Counted from the stretch's first letter, positions 49,436-57,660 are shown. The stretch: DNA of 64,000 nt from DATCMU01 sp036563245 (GCA_036563245.1 DATCMU010000010.1:32596-96595); one strand, 5' to 3'. The notes: generated by a model from the sequence alone, not told the origin. Numbers and translations are program-made.

Positions 49436-49855
49436 TCAACCGGGGCCAGCCTGGAGCTCGGCCAGGGTCAACGGATCCTGCTTGCCGGCAAAGTACTTGT
49501 CGAGCGCCGCGCGAAATTCCGGGGCTTGCGGCGCAACATGGGCGAAAAGGGTCATCGACGAGCAAAATTTCAGGTCGTCGGGGCTCCCGAAGATATCGTG
49601 CGCGGTGCGGTTTTCGATGGCATTCGCCAGTCTGGTACAGGCGACAAGGCGCGGGCCAAGGAGCGGATGGGCAAGATAGGAGCGCGCCTCGCCGGAACCG
49701 GCGAGGCCGAACCGCTTTGCCGTCGGGCTGCGTCCGAGCGCGGCGAGCTGGGGGAAGATGAACCACATCCAGTGTGACACCTTGCGGCCGGCGCGAAGTT
49801 CGGCAAGCACGTCCTGGTACACCCCTTCCTGCGCGACGATGAAATGATCGAACAT
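49436..49855 (-). CDS. DUF1810 family protein
   Basis: A 139-aa protein with the whole family pattern. It opens FDHFIVAQEGVYQDVLAELR, then KVSHWMWFIFPQLAALGRSP with its Trp-Phe core, then AHPLLGPRLVACTRL and KFCSSMTLFAHVAP. The family resembles calpastatin-annotated proteins but that name is not meaningful. Function unknown; cytoplasmic. Confidence 0.85.
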   Translation of the reverse strand: MFDHFIVAQEGVYQDVLAELRAGRKVSHWMWFIFPQLAALGRSPTAKRFGLAGSGEARSYLAHPLLGPRLVACTRLANAIENRTAHDIFGSPDDLKFCSSMTLFAHVAPQAPEFRAALDKYFAGKQDPLTLAELQAGPG

Positions 49856-49879
49856 GCCGGCCCTATCCCGCCCCCCGAA

Positions 49880-50245
49880 TCATCGCCGCCTGGCGCGCCG
49901 GATCACTTCGGCGCTGAGATGTTCGAGGTCCTCGGGGCCAAGGCGCGAGATGTCGCGCGCCAGCCGGTTGGCCAGCTCGGTCGCTTCGGGACGAAGTCCC
50001 GCGGTATCGATGGTCACCTTCGGATCGGAGATTTCCGCCAGCCGCTGCAATTCCTCGGCCTCGTCCCAGATCACGTTGAAATAGGCGATGATCCTGTTCA
50101 GCAGGTACCAGGTCGGCTTGCCGCGCTTGCCGTGCTCGAGGGCCGAAAGGTAGGCGCTGGACACGTTGAGTGCCGTCGCCATCTGCTTGAGCGTGACGCC
50201 GCGTTCCGCACGCATCGCCCGCAATCTGGCGCCAAGGGGTGTCAT
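49880..50245 (-). CDS. XRE-family helix-turn-helix regulator
   Basis: A 121-aa protein: HTH_3 in residues 4-60 (TLKQMATALNVSSAYLSALE), then a helical C-terminal part. It overlaps the Smr gene by 4 nt, a pairing commonly seen in Hyphomicrobiales next to gyrB. Target genes are unknown; no obvious operator is visible. Confidence 0.85.
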   Translation of the reverse strand: MTPLGARLRAMRAERGVTLKQMATALNVSSAYLSALEHGKRGKPTWYLLNRIIAYFNVIWDEAEELQRLAEISDPKVTIDTAGLRPEATELANRLARDISRLGPEDLEHLSAEVIRRARRR

Positions 50246-50823
50246 CGGCTCACCTTCCGCAAACGCACATAATAAGCCCCTTCCCCGCCGTGTTCGCGCG
50301 CCGCCATTTCATAGCCGGCAATCACGGGCGCGATATCGGGTTCGGCGAGCCAGATGGGAAGCATGGCGCGCAGGACGCCGCGTTGCACTATGTCGAATTC
50401 GCCGGTCTTTCTGAGACCCTTGCCGGTGATCACCAGGATCGTGCGGTCGCCCCTTCCCGCCCTTGCCAGCACGAAGCGGCGCAAAGCGGCCCTGGCTTCG
50501 TCCTGGCGCATGCCGTGCAGATCGATTCGGCCGTCCAGTGGCATCTGGCCGCGCATGAGACGGCGGCGCATCTTGGGTTCTATGCCGGGCACACTCACTG
50601 ACGGCGGCGATGCAGGAACCAGGGGCCGGTGGTGGATGGCATTCGGATGGCGCTCGGGTTTGCGATGCGCCGGCGCCACGCGCGCGGCGTCCCCGCCCTC
50701 GTCCTCTTCCGGCGCGAGAGGCTTCTTCGCCTCGGGGCGCAGTGGGGTCACCGACCGCGTCACTTCCGCCCACAGGTGCCAGTCCTCAAGGGGCGGCAGC
50801 CGGTTCCGCTTGCCTTTGGCCAT
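50242..50823 (-). CDS. Smr-domain protein
   Basis: A 193-aa protein. A basic/proline-rich N-terminal half precedes the Smr domain (residues about 105-190) with the motifs DGRIDLHGMRQDEARAALRR and TILVITGKGLRK. Smr domains are nicking endonuclease-like; the LDxH pattern is present here as DLHG. The ATG at 50823 is used, with a GTG at 50832 also possible. It is only 19 nt from the Tim44-like gene. Confidence 0.85.
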   Translation of the reverse strand: MAKGKRNRLPPLEDWHLWAEVTRSVTPLRPEAKKPLAPEEDEGGDAARVAPAHRKPERHPNAIHHRPLVPASPPSVSVPGIEPKMRRRLMRGQMPLDGRIDLHGMRQDEARAALRRFVLARAGRGDRTILVITGKGLRKTGEFDIVQRGVLRAMLPIWLAEPDIAPVIAGYEMAAREHGGEGAYYVRLRKVSR

Positions 50824-50842
50824 CCCCGGCACCCCAACGCGA

Positions 50843-51571
50843 TCAGTCTATCTGGTTGGTGGCGACCAGCTTCCAGTTCGGATCGCGGGACCTCACGGGA
50901 CGCGCGAAGGTCCATTCGTCGGCAATGGTCACGACCTGCTCGGCATCGCCCTCGACGACCTCGCCGGAACTGTCGCGCGTGGCGGAAACGACTTCGGCGC
51001 GGAAGCGGATGGTGACATTGGCGTTGCGCTTGTCGAGTTCGGCGCCGGACAACTCAATGCCCGGAAGCCCGACGAACGTGAAGTCCACCTTCTGGCCCGC
51101 GCTCTCGCGCTCGGCAATGGCGCGGTCGAACCCTTCAAAAACGTCTTTCTCGAGCAGGTTGCGCAAGGTCTTTCGATCGCCCTGGGCAAAGGCGGTGACG
51201 ATCATCTCGTAGGCAACCTTGGCGCCTTCCAGGAATGATTTCGGCGCAAAGGCCGGATCGGCATCGGCAATGGCCTTCAGGCCGTCGCGCAACGACGCAT
51301 CGCCATGGGAGAACTGATCGAGTTCGGCTTCGAGCTTGCGCGCCCGGCGCTCGGTCTCGGCATCGCCTTCGTCGACCGCCCGACGCGGCGGCAGTGTGAC
51401 GACCTTGTCGTCGGTATCGTCGGGCTTGCGGGTCTGCTGGCGTGGCTGGAAGGGGTCGAAAGGCGGGCGTTCATTGCCGGTGCGCGTACCCAGGACGGAG
51501 CGCAGGCGCCACAGGATCACCAGCGCCACAACGATTATGACGATCGTGGGAAGGTCTAGGAAAGAGTTCAT
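50843..51571 (-). CDS. Tim44/TimA-like membrane-anchored protein
   Basis: A 242-aa protein with one N-terminal membrane anchor (LPTIVIIVVALVILWRLRSV). A charged linker follows, then a Tim44-like domain from about residue 95 (FLEGAKVAYEMIVTAFAQGD) to the end (NWKLVATNQID). Bacterial members are inner-membrane proteins related to mitochondrial Tim44, with a proposed role in membrane protein handling. It is divergent from fxsA. Confidence 0.85.
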   Translation of the reverse strand: MNSFLDLPTIVIIVVALVILWRLRSVLGTRTGNERPPFDPFQPRQQTRKPDDTDDKVVTLPPRRAVDEGDAETERRARKLEAELDQFSHGDASLRDGLKAIADADPAFAPKSFLEGAKVAYEMIVTAFAQGDRKTLRNLLEKDVFEGFDRAIAERESAGQKVDFTFVGLPGIELSGAELDKRNANVTIRFRAEVVSATRDSSGEVVEGDAEQVVTIADEWTFARPVRSRDPNWKLVATNQID

Positions 51572-51732
51572 TTGCCTCTCGCGGATCCGGTTATGTCGTT
51601 CATGGCGCAGGCCGGCGGTATTCGCCGGGATCGCCCCAGGCGGCCTTTGAGCCTATATATAGGCCATTGTCGACTTGAAACCAGTTTACCGGACACCATT
51701 TTGGCGGTCGGTTGAAAAAAGGAACCGACAAA

Positions 51733-52176
51733 TTGGGACGTTTGCTGTTCGCAACATTTCTGGTGGTGCCGCTGATCGAGATCGGGCTGTTCATCAACAT
51801 CGGCCAGATCATCGGGCTGTGGCCCACGCTCCTGGGGGTCGTTCTCACGGCGATGATCGGATCCTGGATCGTGAGGCAGCAGGGTCTTTCACTGGTCGCG
51901 GAGATCAACCGGCAGATGCGCATGGGGCAATTGCCCGCCCGGCAGCTGGCCGACGGAATGATGATCGGCATAGCGGGGGCGCTGCTGATCACGCCGGGCT
52001 ATTTCACCGATACATGCGGGTTCCTGCTGCTCGTCCCCGCAGTTCGCAGCGCCATCTATGCCTTCCTGAAATCGCGCATCACGGTGGTCGACCTCGGCAG
52101 GGGTCCCGCCGGCAACCCGCGCGGCCCGCACGACAGCAGGACCATCGACCTCGACGAGGACGACTGGCGCGACTGA
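51733..52176 (+). CDS. fxsA: FxsA family membrane protein
   Basis: A 147-aa protein with three or four membrane segments (LLFATFLVVPLIEIGLFINI; LLGVVLTAMIGSWIVRQQ; GIAGALLITPGYFTD). LPARQLADGMMIGIAGALLI is the family block. The TTG at 51733 is chosen because AAGGAA lies about 8 nt before; a TTG at 51712 is an alternative. FxsA affects exclusion of phage T7 in E. coli when overproduced; its normal role is unknown. Confidence 0.85.
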   Translation: MGRLLFATFLVVPLIEIGLFINIGQIIGLWPTLLGVVLTAMIGSWIVRQQGLSLVAEINRQMRMGQLPARQLADGMMIGIAGALLITPGYFTDTCGFLLLVPAVRSAIYAFLKSRITVVDLGRGPAGNPRGPHDSRTIDLDEDDWRD

Positions 52177-52258
52177 ACCGGCGCAGCGGCTTGTTAGGCA
52201 GGCGCGGAGGTGCTAGGCAGCTTTCGCATTTCATCCGCCTATCGCAAGGACCGAGAAC

Positions 52259-52774
52259 ATGGCCGACGAAACTCCGAACGCCGCCGACAAGCCGGAAGCC
52301 GGCGCTACCCCTGCCCTCAATATCGTCGGCCAGTATATCCGCGATCTCAGCTTCGAGAACCCGGGCGCGCCCGCCTCGGTGGTTCTGGGCAACGGCAATC
52401 CCGAGTTCAACGTTTCGATCAATGTCGGCGTACGAAAGCAGGCCGATGAGCTCTATGCGGTGGAACTGAACATGTCGGCGCGCGCGGAGCGCGACAAGCA
52501 GCTCCTGTTCAATATCGAGCTCGTCTACGGCGGACTGTTCCGGGTACGCGGCGTACCGGAAGCCGAACTTCCCATGGTGCTGATGATCGAGTGCCCGCGC
52601 CAGATCTTCCCCTTTGCGCGCCAGGTGCTGGCCAGCACGACCCAGGCTGGCGGCTTCCCGCCCCTGCTCATGGAGCCTGTGGATTTCATCCAGCTCTACC
52701 GGCAGAACGTGGCGGCAATGGCTGCCGCGCAGTCGCAGGCCAACGCCGAAGGGGGCTCAGGCAGCGTCAACTGA
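52259..52774 (+). CDS. secB: protein-export chaperone SecB
   Basis: A 171-aa tetrameric chaperone that keeps preproteins unfolded for SecA. It shows IVGQYIRDLSFENPGAPASV and the LNMSARAERDKQLLFNIELV strand, followed by LMIECPRQIFPFARQVLAST. ATG at 52259; fxsA ends 82 nt before. The stop codon lies inside a hairpin that probably ends transcription. Confidence 0.95.
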   Translation: MADETPNAADKPEAGATPALNIVGQYIRDLSFENPGAPASVVLGNGNPEFNVSINVGVRKQADELYAVELNMSARAERDKQLLFNIELVYGGLFRVRGVPEAELPMVLMIECPRQIFPFARQVLASTTQAGGFPPLLMEPVDFIQLYRQNVAAMAAAQSQANAEGGSGSVN

Positions 52775-52780
52775 CGCTGC
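52761..52780. terminator. hairpin over the secB stop codon
   Basis: GCAGCGTC (52761-52768) and GACGCTGC (52773-52780) form a perfect 8-bp stem around AACT, followed by GGGGCCATTTCTTT. It lies between convergent secB and dnaQ (19-nt gap), so it could serve both. Confidence 0.55.
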
Positions 52781-52793
52781 GGGGCCATTTCTT

Positions 52794-53495
52794 TCAGTCC
52801 GAGGTGAGATAGCGGCGCCAGATCGCCTTTTCGCCAAGGCTCTCCACCAGGCTCGCATGGGCCTGGCGCGCCTCGTCGCCGAGACGCGGAGCAAGCGGCT
52901 TGGGGCGTTGCCGTATCTCCCGGGCCGCGATTTCGGACCGCGCCTCCGCCGTTTCATTGCGCGCGGCAAGCGCCAGCCCCACCTGCCGGCCGCCAATGAG
53001 TTCGAGATAGACCTCAGCCAGGATCTCGCTGTCGAGCAGGGCGCCATGCAGGGTGCGGCGCGAATTGTCGATCCCGTAATGCTTGCACAGCGCATCGAGA
53101 CTGACCCGGGCGCCGGGGTGAACCTTGCGCGCCAACTGCACCGTGTCGATCACCTCATTGGCCAGGCGCATACGCCCGGTCCGCTCCAGTTCGGCATTCA
53201 GAAAGGCCATGTCGAACGGCGCGTTGTGGATCACCAGCGTCCCGTCACCGAGAAACTCCACGAATTCGTCGACCTTTTCACTGAACAGCGGGTGGCCGGA
53301 CAGAAATTCCTCGGACAGGCCATGCACCCGAAACGCCTCTTCGGGCATATCCCTTTGCGGATTGAGATAGACGTGGAAATTGCGACCTGTGGGAATGTGG
53401 TTGATCAGTTCCAGGCAGCCGATCTCGACGACCCGATGACCTTCGGCGGGGCTCAGGCCCGTGGTTTCGGTATCGAGCACAATCTCGCGTTTCAT
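52794..53495 (-). CDS. dnaQ: DNA polymerase III epsilon subunit (proofreading exonuclease)
   Basis: A 233-aa DnaQ. The Exo I motif is DTETTG (residues 8-13), Exo II is VIHNAPFDMAFLNAEL near residue 88, and Exo III is HGALLDSEILAEVYLELIGG near residue 150, with the catalytic histidine and aspartate. The C-terminal tail binds the alpha subunit in E. coli. Its ATG overlaps the coaE stop by 4 nt in the maf-aroE-coaE-dnaQ operon. Confidence 0.95.
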   Translation of the reverse strand: MKREIVLDTETTGLSPAEGHRVVEIGCLELINHIPTGRNFHVYLNPQRDMPEEAFRVHGLSEEFLSGHPLFSEKVDEFVEFLGDGTLVIHNAPFDMAFLNAELERTGRMRLANEVIDTVQLARKVHPGARVSLDALCKHYGIDNSRRTLHGALLDSEILAEVYLELIGGRQVGLALAARNETAEARSEIAAREIRQRPKPLAPRLGDEARQAHASLVESLGEKAIWRRYLTSD

Positions 53496-54094
53496 TCTCG
53501 CTGCCCCCGAACGCGCCTGCGTATCCTTTCGACAATCGCCCGGATCTGCGCGCGCGTCTCATCGTAGCTGCCAGCGGTATCGATGACGAAGTCCGCCCGC
53601 CGTCTCTTTTCGTCCTGCGGCAACTGCCTTGCAAGGATTGCCTCGAACTTTTCCCCGCTCATCCCTTCGCGCGAGAGCGCGCGCCGGCGTTGCTCGGCGG
53701 GTTCGCACACAGTGACGGCAACCGCGTCGAGCGGATAGGCATTGGCGCTTTCGAACAGCAGGGGGATTTCGAGGACCGCGATATCGGCGCCGCCCGCGTC
53801 GGCTTCGGCGAGAAAGGCGAGCATGTCGCGCCGCACAAGCGGGTGCACGACCGCCTCAAGTTCGGCAAGCCGCCCGGGCGCGGCGACCAGGCGTCGCGAG
53901 AGTTCGGCGCGATCGACCCGGCCGGCGACGGCGACGCCGGGAAACAGGGCTTCGACCTTCTCGACCGCATCGCCCTCGTAAAGACGGTGGACCACGGCAT
54001 CGGCCGAACAGGTGGGAAGCCCCAATTCGCCGAATGCGGAAAGCGCAAAGGACTTTCCCGTCGCCATCGAGCCGGTCAGGCCGAGCCGGAACAT
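53492..54094 (-). CDS. coaE: dephospho-CoA kinase
   Basis: Final step of coenzyme A synthesis. The 200-aa protein has the P-loop GLTGSMATGKS, then PTCSADAVVHRLYEGD, and IAVLEIPLLFE with the substrate-binding region. The ATG at 54094 is preferred: GGAGGG lies 6 nt before, while a GTG at 54100 would abut it. It starts 2 nt after the aroE stop. Confidence 0.94.
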   Translation of the reverse strand: MFRLGLTGSMATGKSFALSAFGELGLPTCSADAVVHRLYEGDAVEKVEALFPGVAVAGRVDRAELSRRLVAAPGRLAELEAVVHPLVRRDMLAFLAEADAGGADIAVLEIPLLFESANAYPLDAVAVTVCEPAEQRRRALSREGMSGEKFEAILARQLPQDEKRRRADFVIDTAGSYDETRAQIRAIVERIRRRVRGQRE

Positions 54095-54096
54095 GG

Positions 54097-54948
54097 TCAC
54101 CCTCCGAGGCTCCGAACGACGAGGGTGCGAAGATCATCGCTCACGCGGGGCCTCGCACCGAACCATGCCTCGAAACCGGGCACCGCCTGATGCAGCAGCA
54201 TGCCCAGTCCATCGACGGTGCGAAGACCGAGCGCCCGCGCCTCGGCCAGTAGCGGGGTCTCTAGCGGCACATAGACGATGTCGGTCACAAGGGCATGCCT
54301 GGGCAGCCGGCCCAGATCGAGACCGTCGAACCTTGTACCGTGCATGCCGATGGACGTGGTGTTGACTACCAGGCGCGCGGCGGGCGCCAGATCGCCGAAT
54401 TCATCGAGCGCGTGCGCGGTCGCCCTGCCCGGAAACTCGGCATCAAGGGCGGCCACAAGCTCATGCGCCTTGGCCTTCGTCCGGTTGAGAAGCCGCAGCC
54501 GGGCGATACCGCGCTCCACCAGGGCCCACACGATGGCGCGCGACGCACCCCCGGCACCGAGCACGATGGCCTCGCCGATATCGCTGTCCCAGCCGGGTGC
54601 CCGATCGTCGAGATTGGCGAGAAAGCCGTAGAGGTCGGTATTGCGCCCGTGAACCTGGTTTCCCTTTTCGCCCGGCTCGAGAACCAGCGTGTTCACCGCG
54701 CCGATGCGTCGCGCGCCTTCGCTGACGTCATCGCATAGTGCAAAGGCCCGCTCCTTGAGTGGCAATGTGACGTTGCCGCCGGCGAACGCCCCGTCGCGCA
54801 GCCGCGCGAAGAACTTCTCTAGGGCCTCGGGGGCGACATCTATGGCCTCGTAGTCGGCGGGAATGCCGAATTCCTTCAGCCAGTACCTGTGGATCAGAGG
54901 TGAGCGCGAATGGCTGATCGGGTGGCCGATGACGAAGGCATTGCGCAT
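54097..54948 (-). CDS. aroE: shikimate dehydrogenase
   Basis: NADPH-dependent reduction of 3-dehydroshikimate. The 283-aa protein starts MRNAFVIGHPISHSRSPLIH with the shikimate-binding serines. The catalytic lysine is in GGNVTLPLKERAF, the dinucleotide loop in VLGAGGASRAIV, and NRTKAK gives NADP preference. Its ATG shares one base with the maf stop (TGATG). Confidence 0.95.
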   Translation of the reverse strand: MRNAFVIGHPISHSRSPLIHRYWLKEFGIPADYEAIDVAPEALEKFFARLRDGAFAGGNVTLPLKERAFALCDDVSEGARRIGAVNTLVLEPGEKGNQVHGRNTDLYGFLANLDDRAPGWDSDIGEAIVLGAGGASRAIVWALVERGIARLRLLNRTKAKAHELVAALDAEFPGRATAHALDEFGDLAPAARLVVNTTSIGMHGTRFDGLDLGRLPRHALVTDIVYVPLETPLLAEARALGLRTVDGLGMLLHQAVPGFEAWFGARPRVSDDLRTLVVRSLGG

Positions 54949-55553
54949 CACGATATCCCCCCGGTCAATGCCTGGGGGGCGTGTTCGCGCAGCGCGCCGA
55001 TCAGCGCGAGCAAGGGCAGGCCCAGGATGGTGAAATAATCGCCTTCGATGCGTGAAAAGAGCTGCACCGATGGCCCCTCGAGCCGATAGGCGCCAACCGA
55101 AGCGAGAATCGCATCGCCTTCCAGGTCGACAATGCGTTCCAGTTCGGCCTCGTCGCAGGCACGCATGGTAAGTTCCGCACTTGCGGCATGGCTCCATATC
55201 ACATGGCCAGCCCGGACCAGCGACACGGCTGCGTGCAGACGATGGGTTCTTGCCGTGAGGCGCGCCAATTGGCGGAGTGCAGCAGCCCGATCGGCGGGCT
55301 TGTGCAATGTCTCGCCCTCCAGATCGAGCATCTGGTCGGCGCCGATGACCAGATCGCCTGGCCTGATGGCAGAAACCGCCAATGCCTTGGCGGCGGAAAG
55401 AGCCAGGGCAGTTTCGTGGATGCCAGCCCCATCGCGCCGCGCCGCGCTTTCGAGTTGGCGCTCGTCGATATCGGCGGTCTCCGTCTCGAACCGGATACCG
55501 GCATTTTCCAACAGGCGGCTTCGGGTTGGGCTTCTTGAGGCGAGAACCAGCAT
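54948..55553 (-). CDS. maf: Maf family nucleotide pyrophosphatase
   Basis: Maf-like nucleoside triphosphate pyrophosphatase of 201 aa, for modified nucleotides such as m7GTP or dTTP/UTP in related enzymes. LVLASRSPTRSRLLENAGI and ADIDERQLE form the active-site entrance. VIGADQMLDLEGETLHKPAD and GDYFTILGLPL are the other conserved blocks. The ATG at 55553 starts the conserved part. It is the first gene left of the putative origin; the DUF299 gene often found here is absent. Confidence 0.92.
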   Translation of the reverse strand: MLVLASRSPTRSRLLENAGIRFETETADIDERQLESAARRDGAGIHETALALSAAKALAVSAIRPGDLVIGADQMLDLEGETLHKPADRAAALRQLARLTARTHRLHAAVSLVRAGHVIWSHAASAELTMRACDEAELERIVDLEGDAILASVGAYRLEGPSVQLFSRIEGDYFTILGLPLLALIGALREHAPQALTGGIS

Positions 55554-55586
55554 GGGGCCTTCATTCCAGCGATATTGGCCAGTGGT

Positions 55587-55595
55587 TTTTCCACA
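55587..55595 (+). promoter_or_regulatory. DnaA box (TTTTCCACA)
   Basis: It matches the TTWTNCACA consensus fully and is the strongest DnaA-type site in the gap. Confidence 0.55.
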
Positions 55596-55671
55596 CAGTT
55601 CCCGCCCTGCCAAGCGAACAATATGTGGACGAAGCCCTATCGGTGACCGGCTGCACGGTTATCCCCGATGG

Positions 55672-55686
55672 TTAACAAATCGTTCA
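55672..55686. promoter_or_regulatory. near-match CtrA box (TTAA-N7-TTCA)
   Basis: TTAA at 55672-55675 and TTCA at 55683-55686 with a 7-nt spacer; one mismatch in the second half-site. Confidence 0.4.
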
Positions 55687-55774
55687 CAGCCAGCCGAATG
55701 GAAGGGGCGGCGGGCCGGTGATCGGTAATTGCGGGGAAAACGCATGCCGTTTCCGATCGGCGCGCGACAGAAGG

Positions 55775-55789
55775 TTAACAGATTGTTAA
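55775..55789. promoter_or_regulatory. CtrA box (TTAA-N7-TTAA)
   Basis: TTAACAGATTGTTAA is an exact match to the CtrA consensus. Confidence 0.65.
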
Positions 55790-55815
55790 CGGGTGGAGGT
55801 AGCGAAGGGTCATGG

Positions 55816-55830
55816 TTAACGCCCAGTTAA
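55816..55830. promoter_or_regulatory. CtrA box (TTAA-N7-TTAA)
   Basis: TTAACGCCCAGTTAA is a second exact match, 41 nt from the previous one (about four helical turns). Confidence 0.65.
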
Positions 55831-55848
55831 TCCGCACTCCCAACAGCG

Positions 55849-55857
55849 TTCTGCACA
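55849..55857 (+). promoter_or_regulatory. DnaA-box-like site (TTCTGCACA)
   Basis: It differs from TTWTNCACA at one position. It lies 19 nt right of the second exact CtrA box. Confidence 0.35.
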
Positions 55858-55930
55858 CACCCGAGCCAACGGGCGTCAACAGCATGTCCGATGCAGGGTC
55901 GCGAACTGGCGGGAGCGGACGCGGCGCGGT

Positions 55931-55939
55931 TGTGGAAAG
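55931..55939 (-). promoter_or_regulatory. DnaA-box-like site (CTTTCCACA on the minus strand)
   Basis: One mismatch to TTWTNCACA. It lies just left of the AT-rich segment before hemE. Confidence 0.4.
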
Positions 55940-55978
55940 CCATGAATTCATGCAAAACACCGACATAATAAAGAAGAT

Positions 55979-55994
55979 GAGTCTAATCAGAGTC
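55979..55994. promoter_or_regulatory. paired GANTC (CcrM methylation) sites
   Basis: GAGTC occurs at 55979-55983 and 55990-55994, 11 nt apart, in the presumed hemE promoter. In alphaproteobacteria CcrM methylates GANTC and GcrA reads it, so the pair may couple hemE transcription to replication. Confidence 0.45.
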
Positions 55995-56034
55995 TTATGC
56001 TTCTGGTCGGAACCGGAGCAGAAAGAGTGCCCGC

Positions 56035-57081
56035 GTGGACAATGTGACTTCCGAAAAACCCTTGCTGGACGCCGTACGCGGCAAGATCGCCAGCCGGCCC
56101 CCGATCTGGATCATGCGCCAGGCTGGACGCTATCTGCCGGAATACCGCGAGACGCGACAAAAGGCCAAAACCTTCCTCGACCTTTGCTACACGCCCAGCT
56201 TGGCCAGCGAAGTAACCCTGCAACCCCTGAGGCGTTTCGATCTCGATGCAGCGATCCTTTTTTCCGATATCCTGGTCGTCCCTGACGCCTTGGGACAAAA
56301 GGTTGAGTTTGTTCAGGGTGAAGGACCCTTGCTCGAACCGCTGAAGACGGGTGCGGATATCGCGGCTCTTGAGCCGGAAAAGGCAGTCGGACGCTTGTCG
56401 CCGGTTCTGGAAACGATTGCGAGAGTGAAAAGCGAACTCGCTGTGGGCAAGACGCTGATCGGGTTCTGTGGGGCGCCATGGACGGTTGCGACCTACATGA
56501 TCGGGGGGCGAGGATCGTCGGACCAGGCGGTGGCGCGACAGTTTGCATTGCGCGAACCCGAGGCTTTCGATCGCCTGATCGACGTGCTTGTCGAAACCAG
56601 CATTGCATATCTTGTGGCCCAGCTTCGCAGTGGGGCCGATGTCGTGCAGATATTCGAAAGCTGGGCGATGAATCTCGATGAAGTAGCATTCGAACGGCAG
56701 GTGATCGCTCCAAACCGGCGAATCGTCGAGGGCGTGCGCAAGCATGTCCCTGATGCGCCGATTATCGGTTTTCCGCGCGGAGCGGCCGGACTGCTCGGCA
56801 AGTATGCTCGGGAGACCGGGGTCGATACGGTTGGTCTCGATTACTCGGTCCCGCTCGGCTTTGCCGCTGAAAACATTCCGGGAACGACCGGCGTGCAGGG
56901 AAATCTCGATCCGTTGCGCCTGGTGGTGGGTGGGTCGCAAATGCTTGGGCGGGCGGAAGAAATCATCAAGGCTTTTGCCGGACGGCCGCATATCTTCAAC
57001 CTGGGCCACGGTATCGTGCCGGAGACACCCATCGCCCATGTTGCCCAACTGGTCGATTTCGTGAAGGGGAACAGGCAATGA
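56035..57081 (+). CDS. hemE: uroporphyrinogen decarboxylase
   Basis: Makes coproporphyrinogen III in heme synthesis. The 348-aa protein from the GTG at 56035 has the signature PPIWIMRQAGRYLPEYRETR and the catalytic aspartate in AAILFSDILVVPDALG. GFCGAPWTVATYMIGGRGS and the C-terminal FNLGHGIVPETP complete the family pattern. It is adjacent to the putative origin and overlaps hemJ by 4 nt. Confidence 0.96.
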   Translation: MDNVTSEKPLLDAVRGKIASRPPIWIMRQAGRYLPEYRETRQKAKTFLDLCYTPSLASEVTLQPLRRFDLDAAILFSDILVVPDALGQKVEFVQGEGPLLEPLKTGADIAALEPEKAVGRLSPVLETIARVKSELAVGKTLIGFCGAPWTVATYMIGGRGSSDQAVARQFALREPEAFDRLIDVLVETSIAYLVAQLRSGADVVQIFESWAMNLDEVAFERQVIAPNRRIVEGVRKHVPDAPIIGFPRGAAGLLGKYARETGVDTVGLDYSVPLGFAAENIPGTTGVQGNLDPLRLVVGGSQMLGRAEEIIKAFAGRPHIFNLGHGIVPETPIAHVAQLVDFVKGNRQ

Positions 57082-57503
57082 GATGGGTTCTTGCCCTGCA
57101 TGTGATCTCGGTGATCGCCTGGATGGCGGGTCTGTTCTACCTGCCCAGACTGTTTGTCTACCATGTCGAGGCCGCGCCGGGATCCGACAAGTCAGAGACG
57201 TTCAAGATCATGGAACGCCGCCTCTTGCGCGCCATCACGACCCCGGCGATGATCGCAAGCTGGGTTTTCGGCCTGACGCTGGTGCTGTGGTACCACGCGG
57301 TCAGTTTCGCGGAGGGCTGGGTGTGGCTGAAAGCCGCACTGGTGCTGGCGCTCAGCGGATACCACGGCCTGCTTGCGAGGCACCAGAAGGCGTTCGCCGA
57401 GGACCGGAACGACAGATCCGGCCGGTATTTCCGGCTGATCAACGAAGTTCCGACGCTTCTGATGATCGGTATCGTGATCGCGGTGATCGTCAGGCCGTTT
57501 TGA
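57078..57503 (+). CDS. hemJ: protoporphyrinogen IX oxidase HemJ
   Basis: Membrane oxidase acting after HemE in heme synthesis. The 141-aa protein has four hydrophobic segments. The conserved histidine is in RWVLALHVISVIAWMAGLFY, LPRLFVYHVEA follows, and the MERRLLRAITTPAMIASW and WLKAALVLALSGYHGLLARH blocks are diagnostic. It is translationally coupled to hemE by an ATGA overlap. Confidence 0.93.
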   Translation: MRWVLALHVISVIAWMAGLFYLPRLFVYHVEAAPGSDKSETFKIMERRLLRAITTPAMIASWVFGLTLVLWYHAVSFAEGWVWLKAALVLALSGYHGLLARHQKAFAEDRNDRSGRYFRLINEVPTLLMIGIVIAVIVRPF

Positions 57504-57660
57504 CCTGGCCTATGGCATCGTGCTTGAACTGCGGGCGGCTTCGGGTTATTGAGTTACACCTTCCTTTCCGCTCTGTGAACGGCGCCAGAGTTGCGCGTGT
57601 TCGAAATACCTTCCTAACAGAGTCTCTCCTTTTCGCTTTGCCCAAAGGGGTCATCGCCAC

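Larger units (their letters stand above)
55554..56034. other. candidate chromosomal replication origin between maf and hemE
   Basis: This 481-nt gap separates leftward maf and rightward hemE, the position of the mapped origin in Caulobacter and Sinorhizobium. It holds two exact CtrA boxes and one near-match, at least three DnaA-box-like 9-mers and two GANTC sites. An AT-rich stretch (about 55948-56000) could be an unwinding element. parS sites and parAB lie on the right. The assignment is from site content and synteny. Confidence 0.75.

Noticed and set aside
55996..56025. Third copy of the palindromic intergenic element near hemE
   Set aside because: Shares only a short GGTCGGAACCGGA-like core with the other two copies; too little to call.
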